Positions 40,901 through 55,900 of a stretch of DNA of 64,000 bases are shown one piece after another. Below the pieces are notes generated by a model. That model saw only the letters and a program-made list of their open reading frames with translations, had not been told where the DNA came from and searched no databases. This DNA is from Cruorifilaria tuberocauda (taxonomy: Eukaryota > Nematoda > Chromadorea > Rhabditida > Onchocercidae): positions 1-64,000 of the forward strand of contig JABVXU010000182.1 of assembly GCA_013365365.1 (NCBI GenBank), written 5' to 3'. Position 1 is the first letter of the stretch. The number at the start of each line of letters is the position of its first letter. Both the position numbers and the translations under genes were made by a program.

Positions 40901-43900
40901 CCTGATACGTATTATGAGTATTGCAAGTAGTTTAAGTAAAATAAGCCACTTCATTAAGTGAACTTCAATTAAGACAATAATTTTAAGGTTAATTTATCCG
41001 CAGTATTGCATTATTATGCATTCCAAAACTGATAGAAAAAGAGTTCTTAGAATGATAAGTAAATGGATCAGAATGGTTTTGTTTACTTAATTTATTCCTT
41101 TCTCACGAGTAATTTAATTCCAGAATTGTCCGTCATTACGTTCATGTGAACCAAATGAATACAAGTGCAACAATGGTCGTTGTGTGCAGAAAATGTGGCT
41201 TTGTGATGGTGACGATGATTGTGGTGATAACTCTGATGAACAGGCTTGCAGCCATCGGGCTCCATCTGACGGCTGCGCCACAAGTGAATTCAAGTGTCGA
41301 GATGGTCGACAATGTGTCCCTCTCAGTTTCCACTGCGATGGTACCAACGACTGTCAGGATGGATCTGATGAGGTTTCATTTTCCCTATAAATTGTTCAAG
41401 ATAAATTGCAGATAAGTCTCGGTGGAGCAGAGGGGGTGATAAGCTTACGTTGTCATTCAAGCAATTTCATAATTTCTCCTTCACCGCTGTTTTACATATT
41501 GGGAAATGAAATGGATGCTATATTATTGAAGATTGGATGCGTACAACCGACAATTGTGCAACCGCCGGAAACGAACAAGCAGGTGAATGCCGGTGGTACC
41601 TTTCAGTTGACATGCAAAGCGGTAGCTATACCTGAACCGTATATCAACTGGCGACTTAATTGGGGTCCCGTTTGTGATCCACCCAGGTGTACGCAACACT
41701 CTGAAGGTGGTCTCGGTACACTTACTGTAACCAATGCACAGTATGTCTTCATTTTTTAATTCTCTTGAATTTTTGACGAGTACTATAAACACGATTCATT
41801 CAAGAATTTACTATCATTCAGTTTATCAATAATTACTTAGGTTGCTAATATCTTATAATTTATTAATAATATCTGGTCGTGGAAATAGTTTATCGAACTC
41901 TTTAAGCAAATGGAAATAAGTAGAATTGGAATGTAGAGAATAAGTTACTGAGCATAATTAGACATGGAACCATTTAGGATGTTGTATTTTGTGGGTAATT
42001 AGTCATTAATAAATCCATTGAAATACACATTGTTTGTATAATTTTTGTTAAATACATCAGAGAAATAAAAGGTAGGAAGGGTTAATTGAAGGATATTATT
42101 GCAGTACTTTATCAGTTGAAAATTCGTTAAGTATAAATATCGCTATTCATATGAAATAATGCTTTTCTTTCTTCGAACAGTAAATTTAACAGCTTTGAAA
42201 ATCGATTAAAGGATCAAGCATTTACTCTTTCGTTTTTCCTATCTTCCTCTTCCTCTTTCCTTGCCGTTCAGAAATTGAGAATTCGCGAAATTCCACAGAT
42301 ATGAGTCATTTCCATTCTAATCTAAAATCTCTTCGGAGAAAGCGAAGGTTGAAGCAGTAAGCTAAGAAGTATTCTATGTAATATTGAAAAAGAGGATTTC
42401 TTCCATTCCTTTGAATTATTGCCTGTAAGAAAGAGTAAGATGAAGAAGAGAAAGAAGGTGATAGCTTATTTAATCACTTATTTTGGGTACGAATTCTTTT
42501 TTTTGAAATTAATAAATTCCATGGAACCGAGAGAAGTGACAAGAAGTGGAGTGATTGATTTTAGATAAATATATTTTGGTCTAAATAATGGAAACCAACA
42601 ATTGGGCTTTTTTGAACCCTTTAAATATTCATTAAAATTTTGTAAGTTTGTAAATCTATCTTATTAACTGATTAATAGCAATGACGCAATACTGAATCGA
42701 ATAATTTTGAATTAGAATTTTTATTGAAATGTTTATATTAGTAAAAAATGAACTGTATGCAAACTTGAATAACTTTACTTAAATGTGGGTAATTTCAATT
42801 TCTAGGCCACTTGATCAAGGTGCCTACACGTGCGAAGCAATCAATGTTAAAGGCCGAGTGTTAGCCACACCGGACTGTATTGTACGCATCGTTAATATTC
42901 CGGCTCCTGAGACGCAGAAAAAAGCGCAGTGCAATCCATTCGGTTCAGTAAGTCCAATTCCGGATCACACAGGCCGTTGTCAGTGTAAGGTTAGCTTCTC
43001 CTCAAATTTCAATTCCATAAAAATTTACTTGACATTCCGCCACGACGAATATGATAAGATACATTGGGACGTATAATGCTCATGCCACTTCTGATTTAAA
43101 GTTTTCCTCTTTCAGCCACTGGTCGTAGGATTGAAATGTGATTCGTGTAGCCAAGGTGCATATTATTTGCATGAGGAAGCCGAGCAAGGTTGCTTGAAGT
43201 GTTTCTGCTTTGGTGTTACTGATCAGTGTAAATCATCCACGTGGTACAGGACAAAGGTAAGTTGCTCCTGACCTATGAATATTTCACTCTCTCAACTTTT
43301 CCACAAAGAAAACGCGTTCTCGTTAGGTCAAATTTCTACTGGAAAAGAGAAGAGTGATGAAATTATGATTAAATAATCGACAATAACACTTCTAAATCTT
43401 TGTCTTTCTTTTCCTTTGTGAAATGCAATTTTTATGACCAAAAACATAATAAATTTGTGATAAGAATTAATCGATATAGGAATCAATAAGAGCAAGATAG
43501 TTTGTTGATAATAAAGGAAGGTAACTGATATGGGTTTGAATAAAGCCAAACTCCATAGCAACTTTCCTGCTTATAATAATCGGTATATTAACAACAGTAG
43601 AAACTATAACGATGAAGTAAGTTACTGATAAGGATTGATAAAAATTAAATTTAATATGTTTTAACAGTATGTTAAATCGTCTCATTCAGTGTTTCTATTT
43701 CAGAATATCGGTTGCGTAAGTTCTACTAATTATTTCTACGCACTTTTGGCGTGTTATTTACTAAATCGCACTTCTTAATGAAATTTTTTTGAGCTTTGTC
43801 AAATTTGAATAATTTTTCATTTTATTTTGACTAAACGCTATGTACATTTCAACCTATCACTGCTATTATCACTAAAAATATTAAATAGTGATAAAGTTCA

Positions 43901-46900
43901 GAAACAAACGTATTTTCAGTAATTGCAATTAATATAATGATCTTTTATATTCCAAATTTCAGACAAATAAAAATTTGAAATGAAAATTTCAGACAAGTAA
44001 AGACTTGAAGTGCAAAATTGATTTCACACTTTTCTTGCTTTACTACTAAACAGAGCTATTTTTGAAAATTATTGAACAGATATGCGTATATGAGTGACAT
44101 CTATTCTTTTCAATAGTCTATTTTCACCTGATCGATCATTCTCGAATTTAGGTTCCTCAAGTAAGTAAATAGGAGCTTAGAGTGTATAGGTCATTTCACG
44201 ATAAATTTTAGGATCAGACACATGCTATTTCTTTATACCGTTACTTTTTATTTTACAATGATTTTTCCTTTCTCTAAGGTTCATAATTGAATCAATTTAT
44301 TACACACTTTTTTAGCACAATTTTTTGTTTACCGTTTGTTTGGGCACATTGCGGCACATGGAATTCCGATATATTTGGGGCTTGTCACTTTTGTTGCCAA
44401 CATATCTAATTCCGATTTTATCTTTTATAAACTTTTGAATTTCTTTTCTCTTTATTCTAGGATAAAATCATTTTAAATGGCGATTCACGAGGTGTTCAAA
44501 TATCAGATGTTAATGGACAAGTGCACAGCTCAGAGTTCGATTACAGTAAACCTGGGATGGTAACATATAGTGAACCATCGTATCAAACAATGTATTGGAA
44601 ATTACCAACACGTTTTCATGGAAATAAGGTTTAGTTTAGTTTAGATCTGTAAATTAGCTACTGTATTTGTATATTTCTAAAACTTGTAAATTCTTATATC
44701 ATGAAAAACTATTCATATTAAGGAGCAGTAAATTCTAAAAAACAAAACTTCATTTAAAACTTGCCATTTAAGGAAAATGTTGTCAAATTTCCCTATATTT
44801 TACAGTTCAGACGTCAAATGCGGCATATTTTAACATTTTACATTCGAATAATATTACTTTACTTATATTTATGTTTTTATTTATAGCTAACAGCTTACGG
44901 TGGTGAGCTTGCATTTGATTTACAGTATTCATGTACTGGATCTGTAAATAATGAACCGTTAGTTGTCCTGAAGGTATGCTTTTATCTTTGAAATATTTAT
45001 TTCTTGTTAAAATCAATTTATGCAATAAAAGAATTCAGCAGAATGTGATAAATATTGCAAATATATAAAAACAGAATTTGAAGCAATTTTTCAATTTAAC
45101 TAATTTCGGCGATTGAGCGCATCTATGCAATACTAATTTATCACTAATAATTGGGTATATTAGTTATAAAAGTTACAGCAACAGATTTGAATGCTTTAAT
45201 TAATATAAAGCTGATATGACGGTTCAAAGATACTTTATATTTTAGTGACTGATATCGTCGGGATTTTGGTAACTTATGTTAAGATAGTTGGTATAATTAT
45301 TGGTACGATTGACCTCGGTATTTTAGGGTAACGGCATAACATTATTGCATCGTCCACGCGATACGCATAACTTTGCTCCCGATAAAACAATCCGATACGC
45401 CTTCAAGACATATGAAGTGACCTTTCCACATTTTGCATTTTTAAACGGACTTTTAAATGGAATTTAAATGGACTAATTAGATGGACTAGAGAAAGAATTT
45501 CTTTTAAAATCATTGATAGGGAAATTATGAAGAATTGGATGGAAGGCCGGCAACACGAGAAAATCTGATGATGGTACTAGCTAATATAGATATGATGCTA
45601 ATCCGAGCTACACATTGTTATGGACAGCAATATACAAGGTTTTCCTTATATAATTTCTCGTTATGCTTTTCCCGTGCACTGTCTTCACCACCAGGTGTTA
45701 ATATATCGGATTTTCAGGATGTTTTATTGCTGATTTTAAAATAAAGAAAGAGTTTTCAGATTTGGAGATATTACTTGGGAAATAGCAGTTAATCGCGACA
45801 CGCAGGAGAGACTTGCTTTAGAAGTGGAACATTGTTCTTGTCCACCAGGTTTGAAATCTTCATTTAGCTTTATCGGTTCATAGTCTTTTCTACCTGAATC
45901 AGATTCAAAAATCTATCAACTAATTGATATATGACTAAGAATATAGATGTGTTTATCTCTGTTCACAAGTCGAAAATCTTTATTGGGCATACAAGAATTC
46001 ATAGGATGGATTTCAGTATAACTTTATCGAAGTTTTTCAGGATATACTGGATTATCTTGCGAAGATTGTGCACCGGGATACGAACGTTCACCGCAAGGTC
46101 CATACCTTGGTACATGCGTACCTATCCAACACCGTCCCCAATGCTCACCAGCTGGTGCGCGTAGTACACATCCTGGTTATGATGGTAAATGTCAATGTAA
46201 GATGTATGCTATAGGTACCTCGTGTGACCGTTGTCCACCCAATACTTTTCACTTAGCATCACGAAATCCACAAGGTTGCATTCCTTGCTTCTGCTCGGGA
46301 GTAACTCAACAATGTACCTCTGCTAATAACTACTACAGAACTCAGATAGTTATCGATTATAGAAGAGGTGCTATCGATCAACTGGAAATTACCACCAGCG
46401 ATGCACATAGTCCATTCAGGCATGTTTCATGATCTGATTCACTTTTCACTTCTTCACCTGGAAAATTGAAATGATATAATAGCGAAAAATGACATCTTCC
46501 GTATGACATGGAATAGAAGAGATGGATTGAAGTTACCTGTAAAATAATATTAGTTAATGTTAAGTGAATAAATGAACTTAATTTGTGACAATTCGTCCAT
46601 GACTCATCCCCAAGTTGAGTATTATCATTACAGTAGTACGAAGAGTGATTCGAGAGATTGCAATAAAGAAAGAATTTCGTTTTGTCTTTATATCATTTCT
46701 GATTTGTGAAGTGAATTTAGATGAACAATTTTCCAAAGTAGCTTACTTTAATTGATATAAGTAAACAAAGATATTATAATACAAATGATTACCATTTACT
46801 TCTTAGGCCTCAATCACAAGCACAGATAACAGGGCGTGACATAACATTTGCATCATTTTATGAAATGCCCGGACAAACTCTCTACTGGAAAATGCCGAAG

Positions 46901-49900
46901 CAATTCCTCGGTAATAAAGTCGCCAGCTACGGCGGTACATTGAAATATGTGTTTCGGTATTCTGGAACCGGATCATTGAATACTGATGTGGACGTGATCT
47001 TACGTGTATGTTTCCTTATAAACATTTTACATGTCAAACTTTACTTCTTTCAGGCTATTGTAAAATTGATTTTGAACTTGAATTTATTATGAAGGATTAA
47101 AGGCAGATGATTTAGACAGAGATAAATTATGCCTAAGCATGATTCTATTTGACGAAGAAAAATGATAAGAAAATTTTCAGAATTCGACTAATTTTAGGGT
47201 AACGATATTACATTACATTACACTAATCATCAACCAATTTATCCGGATCGTGAAAATACCGTAGAAGTAAGTTTATTCGAAGATCACTGGCAACGAATGG
47301 ATGGACAATTAGCCACACGCGAACATCTATTAATGGCTTTAGCTAATCTTGATAGTTTGCTGATCAAAATGAGTTATATGGATGAATGTTCATCATCATC
47401 ATTAATCAGCGTTTCATTAGATTATGCTGAACCGCGTGCTACAGGTGGTCAAGTTGCTTATGAAGTAAGTTGAAATTATTTAATCTTTTTAAATCCATTC
47501 ATTTTTTTACTTACGAAATATGCTAGAAAATTAAGAAATGGTGCCATTATTCAGCCGATCATTGTTTCCTTATAAGCATGATCTAATTTGTAATAAAGAG
47601 TGATTTAATACTTGAAGTGATTATCCAATTTGAATCATATCTATAATTACCTTTCGTGAGAACGAATACGTTATAAACAAAATAAATGTGCTTTGTTTTA
47701 GGTTGAACAGTGCCAATGCCCACCCGGTTACGTCGGCACATCCTGCGAAGATTGTGCAATCGGATATTCACGCACCGGGGGCGGATTATACTTGGGCCTC
47801 TGCGAACGCTGTGAGTGTCACGGACACGCTTCACAATGCGACAAAGTTTGTTTGCTTCTCTTTGGAATTGAAGTCTCAAATTGAAGAAAGAAATTTTGAA
47901 ATGAAATCAAAAAAAATTGTTCGTGCTATTCATGACAGGAGCATGGATTCTGCCTGGATTGCCAGCATGACACGGAAGGTGATCAGTGTGAACGTTGTAA
48001 ACCCGGATTCACGGGAGATGCTCGTCGAGGCACTCCACATGATTGTCAACCGGTGGCAACGAGACCGGCGTGTATGTGTAATAACCACTCACCCAGAGGA
48101 TGTGATTCATTCGGTCGATGTTTGGTTGGTTTTGTTTCAAAAAAAAGGAAGTTGTTGCTAAAGGTTATATTGCTGAAAATTTCCAGCTGTGTGAGCACAA
48201 CACGGAAGGATATCACTGTGAACAGTGTAAACGTGGATTTTACGGTGATGCAGCGCGTGGTACTCCGTTTGACTGTACACCTTGTCCATGCCCGTAAGTT
48301 GCGCTTACCTAGTGAAATAATTAATTTATCATCATCCCATCCATATTTGATATCACGTCTTTTAATAATAAAAATGTCGAGTGTGAGAAAGAAGAAATTT
48401 CAGAGGTACATCGGATTGCTTCTTAGATACCTATGGGCAAGTGCAATGCCGTAATTGTCCGGCCGGTTTAACCGGACGTTTATGTGAAGAGTAAGTAACC
48501 GAATTTTTGTAATTTTTACTTCAAACTTGAGAAATTTTTATGTTTAGTAGGGTTGATATGTCTCCTCTTTGCCTGTCTATTGAATAATGTTATCAGATAA
48601 ATCCAGTTGCTGTTAAGAGTGTGAAAGGAAGCTAATACTAGGAATTTCTTCTCTCCCTTTAGCGAATTTCGTTCACGAATTGTAGATGCGCACCAGGCTA
48701 CACGCGTTCACGTTCACGAGTGCGTGTAGATGAAGGACGTATCTGTGAACCCATCGGGCACGTAGAAGAAACCAATATCGTATTCGTACCAACTCCTGAA
48801 GGTGATCGCATATCTGGACGATTTCTTCGCTGGCAGCGTAATCGCTTGCAGCGAAATCGTCGTTATTATCTTCCACGCAAATCACACTATTGAGCAAATT
48901 TCTTGAATATTTCAGAAATTTCAGCTCTTTAAATAAGTCATTTTTATTACTTATCGATTTTCCTGCCTTTTGTTTTATCAATCATTTATACTCAAATATG
49001 CTTGTCTCAGTCACTGTTTTAGTTAGCACTTTTGTTCTTTTTGTTTCCTTTTTGGCTTTCACAAACACATAAACACAGAGGTTATACTCTCCACTTGTTC
49101 ATTTGACAACTCAAACTGTTATCTCACTGATTTCGTGTAAAATAGTAAAATGTTCTGGCAGTAATAATATCTATTTCTTTAACCTTCGGACAAAAAAAAC
49201 ATTGAAATTTTTTAGTAATCGTTAGCATTTAGTAATGCATAGATAGATATAGGATTCGGTCGAATTTAGAGAATATTTCAAGATTTTTGAATATACTAAA
49301 TTTAGGGCAGTTTATGTATTGGCTAAACTTTGATTACTGAATACTGTTGTCACTCAGTATCGTTATTTCATCAGCTTTTTAAAATTTTAGTGGACGAAAA
49401 TTAGTTTGACTGGAAGATCCCAAGAAGTATTGTCTGCCTTTCATGGACCAAATGCTAAATTATCTATCATAACTGACACATTCGAAATAGATTTCATGAA
49501 AGGATTTTCTGGATCAAACTGTAGTGAAAAAGTTTGAATTTTTGCTTCATTCTGCTTCACCTCTATAGCTTTACAGAAATATGACATTTCCCATTATTAC
49601 AGTCAAAAGAGAATTTCTAATTATCAACTCGATGGAAAACCTCAACGTTTATCACTGTTTGTCACTAGAGTATGTGTTGTCCGCTACATTTCGTCCTTCC
49701 TTTCCTTTGTAATTATTTCATAATTAATTATTATTATACTTTAACAGTTCTTACAATTAAACGAATGATACCACAGTTGCAACTGACAATATAACTTTCT
49801 CAAAGTGCACGGTTTATGTCACATCCAAATTAACTAAGCAAAATTTCTCCCTGCTGTGTTTTTATTTCTAATTTTGCAATTTCAGTTCTCTTGAAGATAT

Positions 49901-52900
49901 CAGATTCTTCTAAACTCCGGATTATCATTTTTATCTACCTACAGATAACTCTGATCTCTGTAGATTTAAAACCGAATGCAAAATTCAAAAGGTTCTCAAA
50001 ATTTTTGAGCTTTTTATGCATAAATTAGGAACTTTTCCAATTTCAGCTATCACACAATAGTAATGGATTTTAGTCTAACATCACTCACTATATGATTCAA
50101 AAGTTCGAAAATTTATTTTTCTGACAAAGAGTTTCATTTCATCCATCAGCTGGCTATTCAGCAATTAATTACAAATTATTTCAGTGCTAAAATACAAATT
50201 TATTGTTTTCCACTCGTCCTTTTGTTTATTTATTTGAATGTGTCGTCGTATTTCGGTGCATACAATTTATTATTTTCGCTTCTTTTTTCCTTTCCCATTC
50301 ACTAACTATTTTGATACTCGGAATTTATACCTCTACCATTTCAAGAGTATTCAAAAAATGAAACAAAGAATAGGGTGAAACGGATTCTGAAGGAATTTCA
50401 GCACTTTCATTATACTGAAGGATCAGATAAATAGTATGGATATGTTTAGAAGGAGTTAATAGGTGAAGCGATAAACCATCGAATTGGGGTCAAAAATTAA
50501 ATTTTGTAATTGCACATTTGTGAATTTCAGTAAAATATTATCTAGACTATCCGTTTTAGTTTATTAATTGGTTTAACTCGAAGATGTCTAATTATTATTA
50601 TTTACAATTTTTTTGTCCAATTACTATTATTTGTAATTTTGTTTCATCTTAATTTTAAAATAGTTCGAGAACTTACAAACTGCACGTATACACGTTAATT
50701 TCTTTTAATCTTTAAACTGTTTCAAATACATACACAGCATGTTTTATTCAGTGTTCATTTAATTAGTTCGTAAACAATTATGTCACATCTGTAGCAATAA
50801 TTGCAGCAATTTGGATACCTGATATAGTCCATCCGATTTCCGAAATAGTTTCTGAGAAAAAATAAAAAATTTGAATTTTCTTTTCAGCACACGGTCCACC
50901 ATTACGTGTACAGATCGATTCCCCGAAGAATTTGCATGTTCCGGAGGGCGGTACAGCTCGTTGGTACTGTCGAGTTATTGGGCAACGGGTATCATTCCTT
51001 TCCTTTCTTACTTTTCCACTTTAATTAATTTCTTTTTCCTTTTTATTACTTCCATAAACAAACTACATGGATTTTAATGATACAATTATAGGTTTAATTA
51101 TTAATCAGTAGTAATTTCCATATTAAAACATATTTACCGAATTAATATTTCCTGCATATTCGATTATAGCTAAAATTTCATCCAGCACTTAGAAATTATT
51201 CAGAACTTCATTCCTATAATTACTAGCTCCATTTATGATGGATAATTAATTCGGAAACATTTGAGAGAAGGATAAAGAAAAGGCTAGTGTCACCGGGAGA
51301 AAGTTATTCTTGCCATTCAAAAAGATATAAGTCATTTCTTGTAAGTTAGAGACAATGAAATCAGAGATGATCAGGAATTATTTTCGAATTCCCTTCCTCT
51401 CTTGGCAGCTAAAAATTCAGCAAATTAATTAAATTTTTACTGGATAAATTAACATGAATTGATTTCACTTTGTTGTTTCTTATTTGTAATTTCATAAAAT
51501 TAATATATTCATGGATATATTTAATGAACTTTTGAAGATATCAAACTAAATGAAAGTTAAAATTTGAAGCTGAACTCAAATTGAAATCGAATTTTCGACT
51601 CATAACTCTGTTTTCTTTTTTTGTTTGGATGATTATTGATGGCGAGAATGAAATATACGATTTTCCAAGCATCTTTTTACCTTTTAGCATTCTTGGTTTA
51701 TTGACGCTCATAAAAGCGAACCTTAAATTAATCGTTCCATTTCTTATAATTTTTTTCCTCTTTTCCAATCCAAATGAATTATTTTCACCTGAACAAGGTA
51801 TTTTCATCTAATTCTTTTTGATTTTTTAAAAATTTTTAGAAAATTCCCAATTTTTCATTTCTGAATTTTTTCTTTTACTAATTCTGTTTAAAATTATCAT
51901 TCAGATTTCTGAATTGTTATTCGACTTCGGAATATCTCTTTTGAACGCCTCTTTTTTACATTTAATGCAAAATTCGTTCGCTATTAACAAAAACGGTTCT
52001 TAATTAATCTCGGAACAATTAACAAACTAACTTTTTCTACCTTCCGCTACTTTTCCTCTTTCTCCTTTCTATTATTTCGTTTAAGAAATCACAAAAATAA
52101 AGATAAATTTACATGCATTTCAAAATAAATTGAGCAAATCGATACATTTTTCCCGAGTTTTCGTCTAAGTATTGCGACTGCCAAGTATCATCGAAATTTT
52201 AAGATTTCAAAACATCTCATGACGAATATTATTCACTCGAATATGACAATTACTATTACCAAATCAATCTGTATTTCTAGTAAATTTATTACTATTTTTG
52301 AAAAAATTCTTTCAATTACAATTTATTCTGATTAGGTTAAACGATCAATCGAAATTGTAATTTTAAGACTGCTGGGATTCGGTTACAATGGTCAAAGGTT
52401 GGTACTGCCGGATTAACAAGTAATGCAGTCCAACGCGATGGTGAATTATTAATAAATGATGTGAAAGAGTCTGATGCAGGTCAATATCGATGTACCGGAT
52501 CCGGAGATCATCAGTTTGCTACTGATGATGCCATGCTAAATGTCGAACCGAAACCACGAATACCAGGTTTTCTTACCGTTTTTCTTATGTTCATAACAGG
52601 CTGATACAAATCCTGAAATGATAGAATCCGTTAATTATCAATAATTCGAACTATCTATCAGTTTGAGACACAGTATCTTTCAATATCGTTCAAGTTCATG
52701 TAACATTCATGCAAGACTCTCGCCCTGACTGATAGAATGATTAGGGAAAAGAATATTCCGTAGCATTTGAAGTCTATTTATACATTCCTCTAACGAGTAG
52801 CAGATTAGTTCAAGCTTACTTTATATCATTTTCTTGAAATCGAAGCATTCGAAAGCATTTCGAAGCATTTCTTTCTCTTGCAAGTAAATGCTGCTCTTGT

Positions 52901-55900
52901 TTCCTTGATCGCAACTTTTCTCATCAAATAATTTGCTTATATTTTAGAATTTGAAAAAATGAAAAAATCTAAGTTTAGCTGTCGGGAGACCGCCACCGGT
53001 AATGGTTGACCCGTTGGAGCAAACGGTAAATGTTAATGATATGGTTAGCTACCGTTGTTGGGTGCCTGGATTATTGTCTTGCGAACTGAAGTGGTACAAG
53101 GAAGATATCGGTGGACAGTTACCACACGGTGTGTACCAAATAGGCGGTACATTGAAAATTCCTCATGCGCAACTGGAACATGCTGGCAATTATATCTGTA
53201 CCGCTTCAAACGAATATGGCATTGGGAAGTCGCCATCCGCACGTCTAACTGTTAAACGACGTAAGTAAAAAAATAAAATTTGTAATATAATCCATGCAGA
53301 AAGAGGTCGCACCAATTCGTTAACTCTTATCTTCGATGATTGTGATCTGCATTGTGACGTATGAAAGAAATTTGAGTCATTACACTGATAAACGCATGAT
53401 TCATTCTTAAACTGGTGATTCTTCTCATTACAAACGATTAATGAAGTGGTTTTGATCTCATTCAAGTTGATATTCAATTTTAAAACTTACATAATTGCTA
53501 ATAATTATGAGAAATAAATACGAAGAATAATCTATTATTTGCTTTCTTTTTTCTGTCTTCATCTTGTCTGGATTTTTGACGGTTTGATTCGGTAAGCAAT
53601 TTTTGTTTCTTGTTATATTAGCAAATAAAAATTGGAAAAGGAAGAAAAACAAAGAACTATTGCAGCACCGCAGCGACCTCGAATTGATCCACAAGAGAAT
53701 TTGGTTGCGGAAGGAGAACCGGCACGTTTCCGCTGTTGGGTACCTGGTGATCCGACGGCCATTTTGACATGGAAAATGAAAGGTAACGGTCCACTACCGC
53801 ACGGTGCACAACAGCATGAAGGTATTTTGAACATCCCAAGTGCGCAACGTCACCATGCTGGAAGTTACATCTGCACTGCAAGTGATCCAGCAGGATATAA
53901 GTCACCAATGGATAGTCCTGCAGCTAGGCTGGTCGTGAAACCAGGTAAGTGCCCATCAATCTCTGCTGCAATGGCGTCTGAGGAAATATTTTGTTAAGTA
54001 ATAAAGGAATTGGGTACAGGTCATGCTACATCTTGTCATTTACTTCAATTCTAAGGCGTTATATTTTAATTAATCTGATTAAGCAGCGAGCACCATCCTG
54101 GTCGGTTAGCTTTCCGAGTTTCCAAATATTTCTAATACTAAACCATTAGTTTTTGGCAGTCGTAGATGATTTTATCAGTTTGCGATATCGATAATCTGAC
54201 AGTTCCCTTGCAGCAAATAATCCGACGGTAGATCCGCCGGTGCAAACAGTGAACGAGAATGAACCAGCTCAGTTCCGATGTTGGGTTCCTGGTAATCCCG
54301 CTGCTATCCTTCATTGGAGACGTGCTGATAGTCGTCCGTTGGGACACGGAGTTAGTGACAGACAAGGAATCTTATCCATACCTCATGCCCAAATGTCGGA
54401 CACCGGTGAATACATCTGTTCTGCACGAGATGCTGACGATGGGACACCGATTGATTCGTCGCCAGCCCGACTAGATGTTGCAAAACGTAAGTTTCCAGTG
54501 CAAATCTTGTTAAAGCGAACATGAATGCAGTCTTCATTGTATTTATCTGAAATTCAATGATCTCTATCCATATTTTAGATAGAAATATCGACGAATCTTT
54601 TCAGAAGTACTTTTGTCAGCAATTCTTTTTTGCATCAATTCAACAAAAAGTTTAAGATTGGAATTAACTTTGAATGCCACCGCTAACAGATTATTGATAA
54701 AATGTGGTTCGAATCACGCATTTAACATTTTCCTCATCACCTAGTTTTTCAGGTTTCTTTCTCATTTTCACTGTTTCACATTTGCCCATCGTTTTCTGTT
54801 GCCTTTGGAATCCGTTCTAATGATTTACTTCGTTCTTTCATCATTAATACTACTTTTTTGTTTCCTTTGAACTTTACGAACCTTCAATTCAACTCGGGGA
54901 AATTTTCCAAAAACGACAGGTTGATTTTGTCTATCAAATGTGACCCGGCATGATTAATGTTCGGTATCGACTAATCCACGTTTGAAGTGTCTAGAGCAGA
55001 TGGTACATCATCACCGAAAAGTACATTCGATGATAGTGCTGGTGCGCTGTATCTGTCTATCTAAAGCTTACATATCGGATTTTAATTTCTATTGCTTGGC
55101 CATCAGTCTTCCTGATGGTCCATTATTGGAAACAGACTCGGTGTAATTAAAGGTAAAACCATACGATGGAAGAAAGGAAACTATGAAATGTAATTTTCCA
55201 TATCATTTTCGTTTCTGTTCCGTTTTCCTCGCCCTCAAATAATTTGATTGAAACAGCAATCCTTCCAGCGACTGAAATAAAAATACCAACAATATTATCA
55301 AAAATTTTCATAACTTTTCCGCATAACCTGGTAAATAGTGCAAAATTAGTTTGTGTGAAAAAATTATGGATTTTATTCATTCAGAAATTTGCACAGTGCA
55401 AGAAATTTTATGATAGACATCTCTCTAACTCTAGACGGCTGATACCTTACTTCTTATATTATCGCGCATGCTGTTCACATCTGAAGGGAGGATCGATAAG
55501 GAGAAAATTTATTCTTTATTTATTCCATGATAGCTGAGGAACCTCATTTTCCATGTCATTTTCATATAGGACAGTGCCGAAAAGAATTATGTCAATTTAA
55601 ACTACAAGGAAGGAAGAGAAATAGGAAAGGTCAAGAAAGATGGAAAGGATAGTGGAAAGCCTTGTCATCAGTAAACTTCATAACTTGAGGTTTCCAGTGG
55701 AAATCGCTTACACCTTTTGGTGGTAGCGAATAAATTTGAAGATGCGAGAAACAAACTACACCATTCTTTTGACAAGCAGAATTCAACGCATTATCATATT
55801 TCTTTTCAAAGATGTAAAGTCATATTACGTATAGAAGAATAGAAGTTTTTGTGATTCCTCGAAATTTGCAACATTTCGAAACAAATTCTGAATCAATAAA

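Noticed and set aside
41092..41347. Several frames on the minus strand over the LDLa triplet
   Set aside because: Shadows of the strongly supported plus-strand LDLa exon.
51581..51811. Hydrophobic open frame between the two exons of Ig repeat 1
   Set aside because: Phe/Leu/Ile-rich composition typical of AT-rich introns, a competing frame on the other strand, and no splice sites in phase.
54690..54725. tRNA-like TTCGAAT loop
   Set aside because: The flanking bases do not form a T-stem of the right size, and no acceptor, D or anticodon arm could be placed around it.
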